A program made the translations under genes and the position numbers. Below are positions 63,760 to 64,000 of a DNA stretch of 64,000 nucleotides, in pieces. Below the pieces are notes generated by a model. The model was not told the DNA's origin, did not search any database, and saw only the letters and a list, made by a program, of their open reading frames with translations. The stretch lies in the NCBI GenBank assembly GCA_024761205.1, contig JAMASS010000006.1, positions 107,794-171,793 of the forward strand, given 5' to 3'. Source of the stretch: Limisphaerales bacterium (GTDB lineage Bacteria; Verrucomicrobiota; Verrucomicrobiia; Limisphaerales; AAA164-E04). Every line of letters begins with the position of its first letter. Position 1 is the stretch's first letter.

Positions 63760-64000
63760 TCGGCGAGTAGCCGCTCGTAGGCTTCTTCATCCTTTTTATT
63801 GGCAAGGGTCTTAAAGAGATCCCAAAGTGCGGCGTGCGTTTGCGGTAACTGTGTAAGCTGCTGGTTGATGGAGGTCAGGACATGTTCCAGATCCTTCTCG
63901 TCAAAGGCGGACAGGGCATCGTACATGGTCAGGGCATTGTCCAACTCTTCAAGTATGCCCTCATAGTCAACGATATAACCGTATTCCTTGCCGTCATGCA
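63760..64000 (-). pseudogene. hsdR: Type I restriction enzyme R subunit (hsdR) fragment, runs off the window
   Basis: From the window edge the minus strand reads HDGKEYGYIVDYEGILEELD, NALTMYDALSAF, EHVLTSINQQLTQLPQTH, ALWDLFKTLANKKDEEAYER and LLADEAI. This is the region of HsdR after the helicase motor (YxxVxDYxGI). After LLADEAI the frame continues as VEKTHGVDNGW, which does not match HsdR, and it runs into the MocA fragment. The 3' part is therefore missing. The 5' part lies beyond 64000, so its state is unknown. Confidence 0.75.

Overview
The window most resembles the chromosome of a heterotrophic member of the Verrucomicrobiota (Pedosphaera/Limisphaera-like). This is inferred from gene content only. 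The pointers are two Tat-exported Gfo/Idh/MocA oxidoreductases, a ThuA-like protein, a sulfatase, a secreted protein with many Ig-like repeats, an H-X9-DG type prepilin-like protein, an HpnD-type squalene synthase homologue, a multiheme cytochrome c with a TPR tail, and a split glycine dehydrogenase. No rRNA, tRNA, CRISPR array or intact transposase was seen.

Layout. 0.3-4 kb: secreted subtilase and an SGNH esterase. 4-8.3 kb: a decayed stretch with a broken mtfA, tiny membrane ORFs, a thermonuclease-like gene and a broken PQQ-propeller gene. 8.6-15 kb: an Ig-repeat exoprotein, a glycine-zipper lipoprotein, an EcsC-like protein and MgtE. 15.1-18.9 kb: an unusual island with a structured RNA leader, an unknown exported protein and a tandemly duplicated unknown membrane protein. 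19-24.3 kb: cysE, fusA and a sulfatase. 25.9-31.2 kb: a giant AsmA-like protein and a multiply frameshifted FG-GAP/LRR gene. 31.2-37.3 kb: a compact minus-strand operon yicC-gmk-coaC-histidine kinase-NtrC regulator-small membrane protein-hpnD. 37.6-40.6 kb: thrS and an overlapping DUF3298-like gene. 41-46.8 kb: an MFS remnant, a TIR-bounded repeat, then MocA, an unknown gene, ThuA and a second MocA (sugar or glycan catabolism). 46.9-48.3 kb: a graveyard of restriction-modification and receiver fragments. 48.4-54.6 kb: gcvPA-gcvPB, a broken TipA-like regulator and UDP-sugar pyrophosphorylase. 55-61 kb: octaheme cytochrome, M20 amidohydrolase, pyrF and leuB. 61.5-63.4 kb: a second copy of the structured RNA leader, ahead of an unknown small protein and a prepilin-like gene. 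63.5-64 kb: MocA and hsdR fragments.

The main discovery candidate is the paired RNA element at 15162-15356 and 61497-61676. The copies share a conserved core, a hairpin with compensatory base changes and an identical 8-nt loop length. Both have a long-range closing helix built from almost entirely different sequence, a second downstream hairpin, and a TTGACG box at exactly the same distance upstream. Both lie ahead of otherwise unrecognised envelope genes. Other notable signals are a hairpin-bearing dispersed repeat (four copies), a MITE-like element, and a high load of broken genes (about ten in 64 kb).
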